Shown here in pieces: positions 32,318 to 40,303 of a stretch of DNA of 64,000 nt. This DNA is from Streptomyces antarcticus (lineage in GTDB: Bacteria > Actinomycetota > Actinomycetes > Streptomycetales > Streptomycetaceae): NCBI RefSeq assembly GCF_026627255.1, contig NZ_JAPNLM010000008.1, positions 186,001 to 250,000 on the forward strand. The letters run 5' to 3'. The notes beneath the pieces are model-generated. The model ran no database searches, was not told the DNA's origin, and worked only from the letters and a program-made list of their open reading frames with translations. The translations under genes were made by a program, and so were the position numbers. Positions within the stretch are counted from its first letter, which is position 1; the number at the start of each line of letters is the position of its first letter.

Positions 32318-33576
32318 ACTGGCTCCTTCGGGGGGCGTGCGGGCTGGGAGGGGCGCAGGCGGGCCAGGCCGCCGGGGAGGAACAGGACCACCGCGACGAC
32401 GGCCGCGCCGTACAGGTAGCGGGACGCCTCGCCCGGGGAGACGCCGCCGCTGCCGGGGGCGGAGACCAGGGGCAGGGCGTCGCTGTACCGGGTGAGCAGC
32501 TGGGGCAGCAGGGAGACGAAGGCCGCGCCGACGACGGCGCCGGCGACGGTCCCCAGACCGCCGATCACGATCATGGCGAGGTACTCGAGGGACAGGACCA
32601 TGCCGAAGTAGTCGGGGACCGTCCGCTGGAAGACGAGGGCGAGCAGGACCCCGGCGAGGCCGGCGTACATGGAGGACAGGACGAACACGGCGGCGCGGTA
32701 GCGGGCCACGGGCACGCCCATCACCCCGGCGGCGATGTTGTGGTCGCGGATGGCGTTCAGGGCCCGGCCGGGGCGCCCGCGCAGGACGCCGCGGGCGAAC
32801 AGGGCGCAGGCGAGGAGTGCGGCCAGGGCGACGTACCAGAGCTTCTCGGCGGACTGGAAGGGGACGGCCGCGATCACGGTCTCGGTGTCGTCGAAGGTGA
32901 TGCCGAGGAGGGACAGGGGCTCGACGGGGCGGCCGTTGAAGCCGCCGGTGAGGGCGGTGGCGTTGAACAGCACGTGCTGGCCGATGAAGATCAGCGCGAG
33001 GGTGGCGATGCCGAGGTAGGCGCCGCGCAGGCGGCCGGCGATGGGGCTGAAGAGGCCCCCGGCGGCGCCCGCGAGGGCGACGGCGAGGACGGCGGCGAGC
33101 CAGCTCGGCAGGCCCAGCCCGACCAGCTGGTGGCCGCCGGAGCGGCCGCCCTCGCCGGCCAGGACGCAGTAGCCGTACGCGCCGACGGCCAGGAAGAAGG
33201 CGTGTCCCATGGACAGCTGCCCGGTGGATCCGGTGAGCAGGTTGAGGCCGATGGCGCCGATCCCGGCGGCGATGGCGAACAGGCCGGCCTGGAGCCAGAA
33301 GCGGTCCAGGTAGAACGGCAGGGCCAGCAGCACGACTCCCCCCGCGGCCCACAGGGCGTACCGGAGGCGGTACCGCGCTGCCGGGGGCCGGAGCCCGCGG
33401 ACGGCCGTGCGGCTCCGCCCGCCGTCGGGCTGCGCGGGGACCCGGCCGGAGGCTGTGGTGTGCCCGGCGGGCGCCTCGGGGCCCGGCGCGGCGGCGGGCG
33501 TCGTGGGGGCCGTGGGCCCGGCCGGGCCGGTGGGGGCGCCCTGCGGGCCGGGTACCGCGGTCTCGTGCTCAGACAC
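32314..33576 (-). CDS. Branched-chain amino acid ABC transporter permease (LivM-type)
   Basis: A 420-residue permease with an unusual proline/alanine/threonine-rich cytoplasmic N-terminus of about 75 residues before the first helix (LRYALWAAGGVVLLALPFYL). The membrane core matches LivM: NLLTGSTGQLSMGHAFFLAVGAY near residue 110 and the coupling-loop region FARGVLRGRPGRALNAIRDH, then VLSLEYLAMIVIGGLGTVAGAVVGA, the usual E-x3-M-x-x-x-GG-G loop that contacts the ATPase. The start is GTG 33576 with GAAGGAG upstream. It overlaps the next permease gene by 8 bp. Confidence 0.9.
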   Translation of the reverse strand: MSEHETAVPGPQGAPTGPAGPTAPTTPAAAPGPEAPAGHTTASGRVPAQPDGGRSRTAVRGLRPPAARYRLRYALWAAGGVVLLALPFYLDRFWLQAGLFAIAAGIGAIGLNLLTGSTGQLSMGHAFFLAVGAYGYCVLAGEGGRSGGHQLVGLGLPSWLAAVLAVALAGAAGGLFSPIAGRLRGAYLGIATLALIFIGQHVLFNATALTGGFNGRPVEPLSLLGITFDDTETVIAAVPFQSAEKLWYVALAALLACALFARGVLRGRPGRALNAIRDHNIAAGVMGVPVARYRAAVFVLSSMYAGLAGVLLALVFQRTVPDYFGMVLSLEYLAMIVIGGLGTVAGAVVGAAFVSLLPQLLTRYSDALPLVSAPGSGGVSPGEASRYLYGAAVVAVVLFLPGGLARLRPSQPARPPKEPV

Positions 33577-34459
33577 GGGCGGGCTCCTTCGTTCCGAAGA
33601 GGCCCGCCGGGCGCAGGAGCAGGACCGCGACCATGACGAGGTACGGGGCGAGGTCCCCGATGCCGCGGCCGAGGAAGGCGAGCTGGCTCTGGTACCCGGT
33701 GGCCATGGCCTCGGTGACGCCGACGATCAGGCCTCCCGCGAGGGCTCCGGTGGTGGAGTCGAGGCCGCCGAGGATGGCGGCGGGGAAGGCCTTGAGGGCG
33801 GCCAGCGAGGTGGCCCGTTCCAGGCCGGGGGTGGGGAAGACGGTGAGGAAGAGCGCGGCCACGGCGGCCAGGGCCCCGGCGACCGCCCAGGCGGCCAGGG
33901 AGACGCGGCCCAGCCGTACGCCCATCAGGGCGGCGGTCTCCGGCTTCTCGGCGGCGGCCCGCATGGCGACCCCCCAGGAGGTGTACCGGAAGACCAGCAG
34001 GAACGCGCCGATCAGGACGGTGGCGGAGACGAGGGCGGCGATCCGGGTCTGGGGGAGGGTGACCGGCCCGAGGTGGACGACGGCGTCGCCCCACGGGTCG
34101 CCGAGCGCGAGGACGTCCGTACCGATGCGGCGGGTGAGGTCGGTGGTGATCAGGATGTCCACGCCGATGGTGACGATGGCCAGGACGCTCTGGTCCTGGC
34201 CCCGGTAGCGCCGCATCACGAGGAACTCCACCGAGGCGCCGACCGCTGCGGCCGAGGCGATGCCGACGGCGAGGGCGGGCCAGAAGCCGATGTCGTCGTG
34301 GAGGACGGCGGTCACCCACCCGCCGGCGAGGAGGAGGGAGGCGTGGGCGAAGTTCACGACCTCGGTGGCCTTGAAGATGACGACGAAGCCGAGGGCGATC
34401 AGCGCGTACACGGAGCCCATGGACAGGCCGCCGAGCAGCAGTTCCAGGAAGGTGGTCAC
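33569..34459 (-). CDS. Branched-chain amino acid ABC transporter permease (LivH-type)
   Basis: A 296-residue permease of the LivH group: GGLSMGSVYALIALGFVVIFKATEVVNFAH at residues 8-37 is the family's hallmark beginning, and the late loop GVAMRAAAEKPETAALMGV is the ATPase contact. About eight membrane helices are predicted from hydrophobicity. GTG 34459 has GAGGAGGAACC upstream and overlaps the stop of the ATPase gene (GTGA). Together with the LivM-type protein it forms the membrane channel. Confidence 0.92.
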   Translation of the reverse strand: MTTFLELLLGGLSMGSVYALIALGFVVIFKATEVVNFAHASLLLAGGWVTAVLHDDIGFWPALAVGIASAAAVGASVEFLVMRRYRGQDQSVLAIVTIGVDILITTDLTRRIGTDVLALGDPWGDAVVHLGPVTLPQTRIAALVSATVLIGAFLLVFRYTSWGVAMRAAAEKPETAALMGVRLGRVSLAAWAVAGALAAVAALFLTVFPTPGLERATSLAALKAFPAAILGGLDSTTGALAGGLIVGVTEAMATGYQSQLAFLGRGIGDLAPYLVMVAVLLLRPAGLFGTKEPARV

Positions 34460-35262
34460 GCGGCCGGTTCCTCCTCGCCCAGGTAGGCGCGCACGACCGC
34501 GGGGTCGCTCTGCACCTGGGCGGGGGTCCCGCCGCCGATCCGTTTGCCGAAGTCGAGTACGGTCACCGCGTCCGCGAGCCGCATCACCACCCCCATGTCG
34601 TGTTCGACCAGCACGATCGATATGCCGAGGCCGTCCCGGACGCCCGCGACGACGGCGGCGGTGCGCTGCCGCTCGTCGGCGGTCATCCCGGCGACCGGTT
34701 CGTCCAGGAGCAGCAGCCGGGGCTCCATGCACAGGGCCCGGGCGAGCTCCACGAGTTTCTGTTTGCCGTACGGGAGGGAGCCCGCGGGGGCGGCCAGGTC
34801 GGCTTCCAGGCCGACGAAGGCGGCGATCTCGCGGACCCGTTCGCGGTGGCGCCGGTCCTCGCGGACGGCGGCCGGCAGCCGCAGGCCCGCGGCGAGGAAG
34901 CCGGACCTCATCAGCCGGTGGCGGCCGAGGAGCAGGCTGTCGGCGACCGTGGTGTGCGGGGGCAGCGCCAGGTTCTGGAAGGTGCGGGCGATGCCGAGGG
35001 CGGCGACCGCGTGCGGGGCGAGGCCGGTGAGTTCGGTGTCCCCGAAACGGACGCTGCCGGAGGCGGCCCGGTAGACCCCGGAGAGCACGTTGAAGCAGGT
35101 GGACTTGCCGGCGCCGTTGGGGCCGATGACGGCGTGGACGCTGCCCGGCTCGACGGTGAAGGAGACCGCGTCGAGGGCGGTCAGGCCGGCGAAGCGGACG
35201 GTGACGTCGCTGACGGTGAGCGGCGGGGGCCCCGCCTCGTGCGGCGCCGTGGACGCGGTCAC
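34456..35262 (-). CDS. Branched-chain amino acid ABC transporter ATP-binding protein (LivG-type)
   Basis: A 268-residue ATPase. The Walker A motif is IGPNGAGKST, the Q-loop is FQNLALPPHTTV, and Walker B reads LLLLDEPVAGM. The usual LSYGQQ signature is LPYGKQKLVELARAL. EHDMGVVM supplies the switch histidine, and the C-terminal GGTPAQVQSDPAVVRAYLGEE tail is typical of LivG. The start is GTG 35262, which overlaps the LivF-type stop; GCGAGG precedes it. A slightly earlier in-frame GTG at 35271 is possible. Confidence 0.93.
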   Translation of the reverse strand: MTASTAPHEAGPPPLTVSDVTVRFAGLTALDAVSFTVEPGSVHAVIGPNGAGKSTCFNVLSGVYRAASGSVRFGDTELTGLAPHAVAALGIARTFQNLALPPHTTVADSLLLGRHRLMRSGFLAAGLRLPAAVREDRRHRERVREIAAFVGLEADLAAPAGSLPYGKQKLVELARALCMEPRLLLLDEPVAGMTADERQRTAAVVAGVRDGLGISIVLVEHDMGVVMRLADAVTVLDFGKRIGGGTPAQVQSDPAVVRAYLGEEEPAA

Positions 35263-36047
35263 GCCGACCACCTCGCCAGCGGGCGGGTCGCCGCCGGCGG
35301 CGGGGCCGCCTCGTCCGTGATGCCGAGGTAGCGGCGGCGGACCTCGTCGGAGGCGGCGAGTTCGGCCGCCGGTCCGGACAGGGTGACCTCGCCGACCTCC
35401 AGGACGTACGCGTGGGAGGCGAGCCGCAGCGCGAGCGCGGCGTTCTGCTCCACCAGGAGCACCGAGGTGCCCGAGGCGTTGATCTCGGTGATCGTCTCGG
35501 CGATGGTGGCGGCCATCTTCGGCGCGAGCCCCAGCGAGGGCTCGTCGAGGAGCAGCAGCCGGGGCCGGGCCATCAGTGCCCGGCCCAGCGCCAGCATCTG
35601 CTGCTCGCCGCCCGAGAGCAGCCCGGCGCGCTGCCGGGACCGCCCGGCGAGGACCGGGAACAGCTCGTGGACGCGGGCCAGCGAACGGGCGGTGTCGGCG
35701 CGGGAGCCGGCCCGGGACCCGAGGGCTCCGGCCCGCAGGTTGTCCGCGACCGTCATCCGGGCGAACACCTGCCGTCCCTCGGGGACCTGCACCACCCCGG
35801 CGGCCACCGCGCGGGCCGGGGAGATCCCGTCCAGCGCTCTGCCGTCGAAGGTGACGCTCCCGCCGGTCGCGGCGCCCCGGTGGAAGGCGAGCGTCCGGGA
35901 CACCGCCCGGAGCAGGGTCGTCTTTCCCGCGCCGTTCCCGCCGAGTACGACGACCACGGCGCCCTCGGGCACGTCGAGCGACACGTCGCGCAGCGCCCGT
36001 ACCGGCCCGTAGCCGACGGACAGTGCGCGCACCTGGAGCGAAGCCAC
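35259..36047 (-). CDS. Branched-chain amino acid ABC transporter ATP-binding protein (LivF-type)
   Basis: A 262-residue ATPase and the first gene of the liv operon. Walker A is LGGNGAGKTT, the signature LLSGGEQQMLALGRAL, Walker B LLLLDEPSLGLAP, and the switch region VEQNAALALRLA. The VPEGRQVFARMTVADNL segment is diagnostic of LivF. GTG 36047 lies just after AAAGGAGGGCAT, the strongest ribosome-binding site of the operon. Two palindromic TGTGC-N4-GCACA sites sit 22 and 114 bases upstream of the start codon and probably control the operon. Confidence 0.93.
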   Translation of the reverse strand: MASLQVRALSVGYGPVRALRDVSLDVPEGAVVVVLGGNGAGKTTLLRAVSRTLAFHRGAATGGSVTFDGRALDGISPARAVAAGVVQVPEGRQVFARMTVADNLRAGALGSRAGSRADTARSLARVHELFPVLAGRSRQRAGLLSGGEQQMLALGRALMARPRLLLLDEPSLGLAPKMAATIAETITEINASGTSVLLVEQNAALALRLASHAYVLEVGEVTLSGPAAELAASDEVRRRYLGITDEAAPPPAATRPLARWSA

Positions 36048-36066
36048 ATGCCCTCCTTTCTTTGAC

Positions 36067-36178
36067 GTTGTGCTGGCGCACAGACCAGCACCGGGTGGGA
36101 CGGGCGTCCACGGCCGGAAGCGCAATCGCTGCGGATGACCAGCCGGGGGCGGGGTGCCGTTGTGCAGTGGCACAGACC
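36067..36178 (-). promoter_or_regulatory. Two 20-bp operator-like sites upstream of the liv operon
   Basis: GTTGTGC-TGGC-GCACAGACC at 36067-36086 and GTTGTGC-AGTG-GCACAGACC at 36159-36178. The flanks are identical and only the four central bases differ. Each contains the perfect inverted repeat TGTGC-N4-GCACA (36069-36082 and 36161-36174). The copies are 92 bp apart, close to nine helical turns, and the nearer one lies directly before the livF ribosome-binding site. This is what a dimeric repressor bound at two sites would need. Confidence 0.65.
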
Positions 36179-36249
36179 TGTCGACGCGGCCCCTTACGCC
36201 GGCGGCCGGGGGGTGACATCCTCGGCGGCCATGGGCGGACGCAGGGCGC

Positions 36250-36614
36250 GCGCACGGAAGCGGAATGGTCGGTGCTGCTGACGGCGGCCGAGGTGCTGCT
36301 GGAGCGCGTTCCGGCGCTGACGGAACGGCTGATCGGCGATCTGGCGAAGCACTCGCCGCTGTTCGACCTGGCGGTGCCGCGTGACGAGCACTGGCAGCAG
36401 GTGTCCGAGGCGATGCGGTACGGCATCGAGGCGTTCGCCGCGCGCCGCTGCGAACCGCGCAAGGACCTGGCGTACGCGCAGGAGCTGGGGCGTCGGCGCG
36501 CCGAACAGGGCCTGCCGGTCCCGCTCCCTGTCGCGCCCGCACGACCTGATCGCCCTGACCCTGGCCCGGGCCGCCCACCGGCTGGCGGCGGGCCCGGCTC
36601 CGGCGGGAGGGTGA
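36250..36614 (+). pseudogene. PucR-like regulator remnant with internal deletion and frameshift
   Basis: From about 36250 one frame encodes EWSVLLTAAEVLLERVPALT, then QVSEAMRYGIEAFAARRCEP and AYAQELGRRRAEQGLPV, which resembles the helical N-terminal domain of PucR-type regulators (ending in the usual G-x-x-RAEQG-x-P-L). In the adjoining frame the DNA continues SLSRPHDLIALTLARAAHRL and a TGA at 36612-36614, which resembles a PucR C-terminus. The central 250-300 residues with the helix-turn-helix are missing and the join is out of frame. No credible start codon is present. It is divergent from the liv operon, whose regulator it may once have encoded. Confidence 0.5.
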
Positions 36615-36747
36615 CCCGGGGGCGGGCGGGTAGACCGGCCGACCGGCCGCGGACGGTTCCCGACCGAATCGGTGACCGGCCCGGTCGCGTAGTCTTGATG
36701 TCGGAAAACCGCTAGCCGACCTCTCCCCGCCCGGGGATCCTGGACTC

Positions 36748-38232
36748 ATGCACACCGACACCGAGCGCTGCGTCAGAGCCGTGCGGTCGAAGGACGCCCG
36801 CTTCGACGGCTGGTTCTTCACCGCCGTCCTGACCACCAGGATCTACTGCCGGCCGAGCTGCCCCGCCGTACCGCCCAAGGTCGCGAACATGACCTTCCTG
36901 CCCAGTGCCGCCGCCTGCCAGCAGGCCGGATTCCGGGCCTGCAAGCGGTGCCGGCCCGACTCCAGCCCGGGTTCGCCCGAGTGGAACGCCCGCGCCGACG
37001 CCGTGGCCCGCGCGATGCGGCTCATCCAGGACGGGGTCGTCGACCGCGAGGGCGTGCCCGGCCTCGCCACCCGTCTCGGCTACTCGACCCGCCAGGTGGA
37101 GCGGCAGCTGAACGCCGAGCTGGGCGCGGGCCCGCTCGCCCTGGCCCGGGCGCAGCGCGCGCAGACCGCCCGGCTGCTCATCGAGACCTCCGAACTCCCC
37201 ATGGGCGACGTGGCCTTCGCCTCCGGGTTCTCCTCGATCCGCACGTTCAACGACACCGTGCGCGAGGTCTTCGCCCTCTCCCCCAGCGACCTGCGGGAGC
37301 GCGCGGCGAAGGCGAGCCGCCGGCCCGACGCGCAGCCCCGCCTCCCCGGGACGATCAGCCTGCGGCTGCCGTTCCGCGCCCCCCTCAATCCCGACAACCT
37401 GTTCGGACACCTCGCCGCGACCGCCGTCCCCGGGGTCGAGGAGTGGCGCGACGGGGCCTACCGGCGCACGCTGCGCCTGCCGTACGGCACCGGGGTGGTG
37501 GCCCTGGCCCCGCGGCCCGACCACATCGCCTGCCGGCTCGCCCTGACCGACCTGCGCGACCTCACCATCGCGATCAGCCGCTGCCGCTGGATGCTCGACC
37601 TGGACGCCGACCCGGAGGCGGTGGACGGTCAGCTGCGCTCCGATCCGCTGCTGGCCCCGCTGGTGGACAAGGCTCCGGGGCGCCGGGTTCCCCGTACGGT
37701 CGACGCGGCGGAGTTCGCCGTACGGGCCGTGCTCGGGCAGCAGGTGTCCACGGCTGCGGCGCGCACGCACGCGGCCCGGCTCGTGAGCGCGCACGGCGAG
37801 CGCGTCGAGGACCCGCACGGCGGGCTGACCCACCTCTTCCCGTCCCCGCAGGCGCTGGCCGGGCTGGACCCGGAGGCGCTGGCCCTGCCGCGCAGCCGGC
37901 GCGCCACGCTCACCACCCTGGTCGCGGCGCTGGCCGACGGCTCGCTGCCGCTCGGCATCGACAGCGACTGGGACGCGGCCCGCGCCCGGCTCTCGGCGCT
38001 GCCCGGCTTCGGGCCGTGGACCACCGAGGTGATCGCGATGCGGGCGCTCGGCGACCCGGACGCGTTCCTTCCGTCCGACCTCGGCGTCCGGCGGGCCGCG
38101 CGGGGCCTCGGGCTGCCGTCCACCCCGTCGGCGCTGACCGCCCGGGCGGCCGGCTGGCGGCCCTGGCGCGCCTACGCCGTCCAGTACCTGTGGGCCACCG
38201 ACGACCACGCCGTCAACCACCTCCCCGCCTGA
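36748..38232 (+). CDS. Ada-AlkA fusion: methyl-phosphotriester sensor and 3-methyladenine DNA glycosylase
   Basis: A 494-residue three-part repair protein. Residues 1-75 are the Ada zinc domain with C34, C38, C65 and C68 (YCRPSC and ACKRC); C34 is the expected methyl acceptor from phosphotriesters. Residues 85-185 are an AraC-type helix-turn-helix (GLATRLGYSTRQVERQLNAE, MGDVAFASGFSSIRTFNDTV). Residues 205-490 are the AlkA glycosylase with AVLGQQVSTAAART, the HhH element LPGFGPWTTEVIAM and the catalytic aspartate in FLPSDLGV. It excises alkylated bases and may activate its own operon on methylation. The Ogt gene follows after 15 bp. Confidence 0.95.
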   Translation: MHTDTERCVRAVRSKDARFDGWFFTAVLTTRIYCRPSCPAVPPKVANMTFLPSAAACQQAGFRACKRCRPDSSPGSPEWNARADAVARAMRLIQDGVVDREGVPGLATRLGYSTRQVERQLNAELGAGPLALARAQRAQTARLLIETSELPMGDVAFASGFSSIRTFNDTVREVFALSPSDLRERAAKASRRPDAQPRLPGTISLRLPFRAPLNPDNLFGHLAATAVPGVEEWRDGAYRRTLRLPYGTGVVALAPRPDHIACRLALTDLRDLTIAISRCRWMLDLDADPEAVDGQLRSDPLLAPLVDKAPGRRVPRTVDAAEFAVRAVLGQQVSTAAARTHAARLVSAHGERVEDPHGGLTHLFPSPQALAGLDPEALALPRSRRATLTTLVAALADGSLPLGIDSDWDAARARLSALPGFGPWTTEVIAMRALGDPDAFLPSDLGVRRAARGLGLPSTPSALTARAAGWRPWRAYAVQYLWATDDHAVNHLPA

Positions 38233-38247
38233 AAGGCGCGTACGACC

Positions 38248-38763
38248 ATGAACCCCAGCAGCATCAGCGGCAAGCAGCACACCGTCGTCGACAGCCCGTA
38301 CGGACCGCTCACCCTGGTCGCGTCGGACGGCGTCCTCAGCGGCCTGTACATGACGGAGCAGCGGCACCGTCCGGCGGAGGAGTCGTTCGGTGAGCGGGTC
38401 GCCGCGGGCGAGGAGCCCTTCCCCGAGGTGGTGCGGCAACTGGCCGCGTACTTCGCCGGCGAGCTCACCGCGTTCGACCTGCCGCTCCGGCTGGAGGGCA
38501 CCGACTTCCAGCGCAGCGTGTGGGGCCAGCTCGTCCGCATCCCCTACGGCGAGACCTGGTCGTACGGGCGGCTGGCGGACGAACTCGGCAAGCCGAACGC
38601 CTCCCGCGCGGTCGGCCTGGCCAACGGGAAGAACCCGATCGGGATCATCGTCCCCTGCCACCGGGTGATCGGGGCCTCGGGCGGCATGACGGGCTACGGC
38701 GGCGGTCTGGAGCGCAAGGTCCGCCTGCTGGACTTCGAGTCGGGGGCGGGCCGGCTGGTCTAG
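38248..38763 (+). CDS. ogt: Methylated-DNA-[protein]-cysteine S-methyltransferase
   Basis: A 171-residue suicide repair enzyme that removes methyl groups from O6-methylguanine. The active site is IIVPCHRVIG with the acceptor C137; the recognition helix and arginine finger are in GRLADELGKPNASRAVGLAN, and GYGGGLERKVRLLDFE is the conserved end. It lacks the Ada N-terminal sensor, which is supplied by the gene before it, so the pair together covers the functions of E. coli Ada plus AlkA. ATG 38248 is preceded by GAAAGG. Confidence 0.94.
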   Translation: MNPSSISGKQHTVVDSPYGPLTLVASDGVLSGLYMTEQRHRPAEESFGERVAAGEEPFPEVVRQLAAYFAGELTAFDLPLRLEGTDFQRSVWGQLVRIPYGETWSYGRLADELGKPNASRAVGLANGKNPIGIIVPCHRVIGASGGMTGYGGGLERKVRLLDFESGAGRLV

Positions 38764-38791
38764 GGGGTGTCGAGCGGGCGTCAGGCGGGCG

Positions 38792-39166
38792 TCAGGCGGG
38801 GCGGATCCGGGTGCGCAGGAGGCAGAACTCGTTGCCTTCCGGGTCGGCCAGAACGTGCCAGCTCTCGGTGCCGGTCTGGCCGACATCGGCGGGCCGGGCG
38901 CCGAGGGCGAGCAGCCGCTCCAGCTCGGCGTCCTGGTCGCGGTCGGTGGCGCTGACGTCGATGTGCAGGGGGAGCTTCCCGGGTCGCGGGGCGCTGCTGG
39001 GGCTGAGGACGAGGGTCGGCTGCGGGCCGCCGTCGGGCGGGCCGATCTCGATGCTCCCGTCGTCCTCCCGGCCGAGTTCCACGTAGCCGAGGACCTCGCT
39101 CCAGAACGCGGCGAGCCGTTCGGGGTCGGCGGCGTCGAGGACCAGCTCACTGATGCGGCATGCCAT
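38792..39166 (-). CDS. VOC-family (glyoxalase/bleomycin-resistance fold) protein
   Basis: A 124-residue single VOC half-unit. The beta-alpha-beta-beta-beta pattern is clear: RISELVLDAADPERLAAFWS, then VLGYVELGRED, PLHIDVSATDRDQDAELERL and the closing WHVLADPEGNEFCLLR, where the glutamate and histidines are candidate metal ligands. Members act as isomerases, dioxygenases or drug-binding proteins, and the substrate here is not predictable. Likely works as a dimer. Convergent with ogt. Confidence 0.88.
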   Translation of the reverse strand: MACRISELVLDAADPERLAAFWSEVLGYVELGREDDGSIEIGPPDGGPQPTLVLSPSSAPRPGKLPLHIDVSATDRDQDAELERLLALGARPADVGQTGTESWHVLADPEGNEFCLLRTRIRPA

Positions 39167-39203
39167 GCCCCTGAGTGTACGAAAGGCGGCCGACCGGCTC
39201 CGC

Positions 39204-39632
39204 TCAGACCACGGCGAGCGGGATCAGCAGGGCGAAGGCGGCGCCCGCCTCGACGGCGTACGCGTAGAGCGAGGGGTGCTGGACGGGAGCGGCGAGCAGG
39301 ACCACGCTCTGCCGGGCTGCGGCCGCCTCGACCCAGTCGGGTTCGGCGCCGAGCCCGCCCTCGTACCAGCCCTCGCAGGAGCCCGGTCCGGTGACGGCGA
39401 GGAAGTCGTCCTCGCGGCGGTAGAAGGCCTGCCACCCGGCGGCAGGGACGGACCAGCCCTCGAAGTCGGTGAACTGGGCCCAGCCGCCGTCGCGTATCGC
39501 GGAGTCGAACAGCCAGACCGGTGTGCCCTCGGGGGTGACCTCGGCGCCGGCCTGTTCGTCGGTGGTGAAGTGGACCATGGGGAGGGCGTCCGGGCCGTCG
39601 GCGGTGCTGGGCCAGGCGTACATCGTGATCAT
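39204..39632 (-). CDS. Conserved hypothetical protein
   Basis: A 142-residue protein of no family I recognise. It is acidic and rich in tryptophan and tyrosine (LFDSAIRDGGWAQFTDFEGW, GWQAFYRREDDFLAVTGPG), with a hydrophobic C-terminus (AGAAFALLIPLAVV) too short to be a confident membrane helix. Codon use is normal for the host. It lies between the VOC and NUDIX genes, all on the minus strand but with gaps, so it is probably transcribed alone. Confidence 0.65.
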   Translation of the reverse strand: MITMYAWPSTADGPDALPMVHFTTDEQAGAEVTPEGTPVWLFDSAIRDGGWAQFTDFEGWSVPAAGWQAFYRREDDFLAVTGPGSCEGWYEGGLGAEPDWVEAAAARQSVVLLAAPVQHPSLYAYAVEAGAAFALLIPLAVV

Positions 39633-39700
39633 CTGCTGAATCGTGTCCTGGTCGAAGGGGGCGCGGTGTCGCCGGCCGGCCGGCGAGGGCGGGCCTGCGG

Positions 39701-39789
39701 GGGCTCCGGATGACGGATGGCGGATGACCGATGGCGGGCTCCGGGCCCCGGGCTCCGGGCCCCGGGCTCCGGATGGCGGGCTCCGGGCG
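39701..39789. repeat. Degenerate GGGCTCCGG repeats
   Basis: GGGCTCCGG occurs five times between 39701 and 39789, two of the copies within an exact tandem of the 14-mer GGGCTCCGGGCCCC. GGATGxCGGATG and GATGGC spacers separate the rest. It fills the 170-bp gap between two minus-strand genes. Confidence 0.8.
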
Positions 39790-39802
39790 GGCCCGGGGCG
39801 TC

Positions 39803-40303
39803 CTAGTCGGCTGCCGGCCGCAGGCCGTTCTCCAGCTCCGCGGCGCCCTCGCCCGACTGGAGGACCCGGTAGGCCTCCGCGGTGCGCAGGCCGAGCGATC
39901 CGGGCAGGTACGCCGTCAGCTCGGCGGGCTCGACCAGCCGCCAGGAGAGCAGTTCCTCTTCCTGGAGCGTGACGGAGGCGAGCTGCCCGGCGTCCAGCAC
40001 CCCGCCGTCGTAGAGGTACGCGACGAGCGGCGGGCGGGCCGTGCCGAGGGTCCAGTCCACCGCGAGCAGCCGGCCCAGCGGCACGTCGATGCCGATCTCC
40101 TCGGCGCTCTCGCGGCGGGCGGCCGTACGCGGCGACTCACCGAGGTCCGACTCGATGGTGCCGCCGGGAAGGGCCCAGCCGGCGCGGTAGTTGGGCTCGA
40201 CGAGCAGCACCCGGCCCTCCGCGTCGCGGTAGAGGGCGGCGGCTCCGGCCAGCACCCGGGGCAGGCTCGCGATGTAGGTGGCGTAGTCATCCGTGGTGGT
40301 CAC
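39803..40303 (-). CDS. NUDIX hydrolase
   Basis: A 166-residue NUDIX protein that would cleave a nucleoside diphosphate linked to another group. The NUDIX box G-x5-E-x7-REUxEExGU is visible as GGTIESDLGES followed by RRESAEEIGID at about residues 47-72. GGVLDAGQLASVTLQEEEL suggests substrate-side loops of the ADP-ribose or dGTP types, but these cannot be told apart. The start is GTG 40303. Monocistronic. Confidence 0.9.
   Translation of the reverse strand: MTTTDDYATYIASLPRVLAGAAALYRDAEGRVLLVEPNYRAGWALPGGTIESDLGESPRTAARRESAEEIGIDVPLGRLLAVDWTLGTARPPLVAYLYDGGVLDAGQLASVTLQEEELLSWRLVEPAELTAYLPGSLGLRTAEAYRVLQSGEGAAELENGLRPAAD

Noticed and set aside
36023..36715. Intact 230-residue gene over the PucR-like remnant
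   Set aside because: The frame reads through the livF 5' region with no start signal, and its end diverges into Pro/Gly-rich sequence where the adjacent frame resumes family-like sequence.
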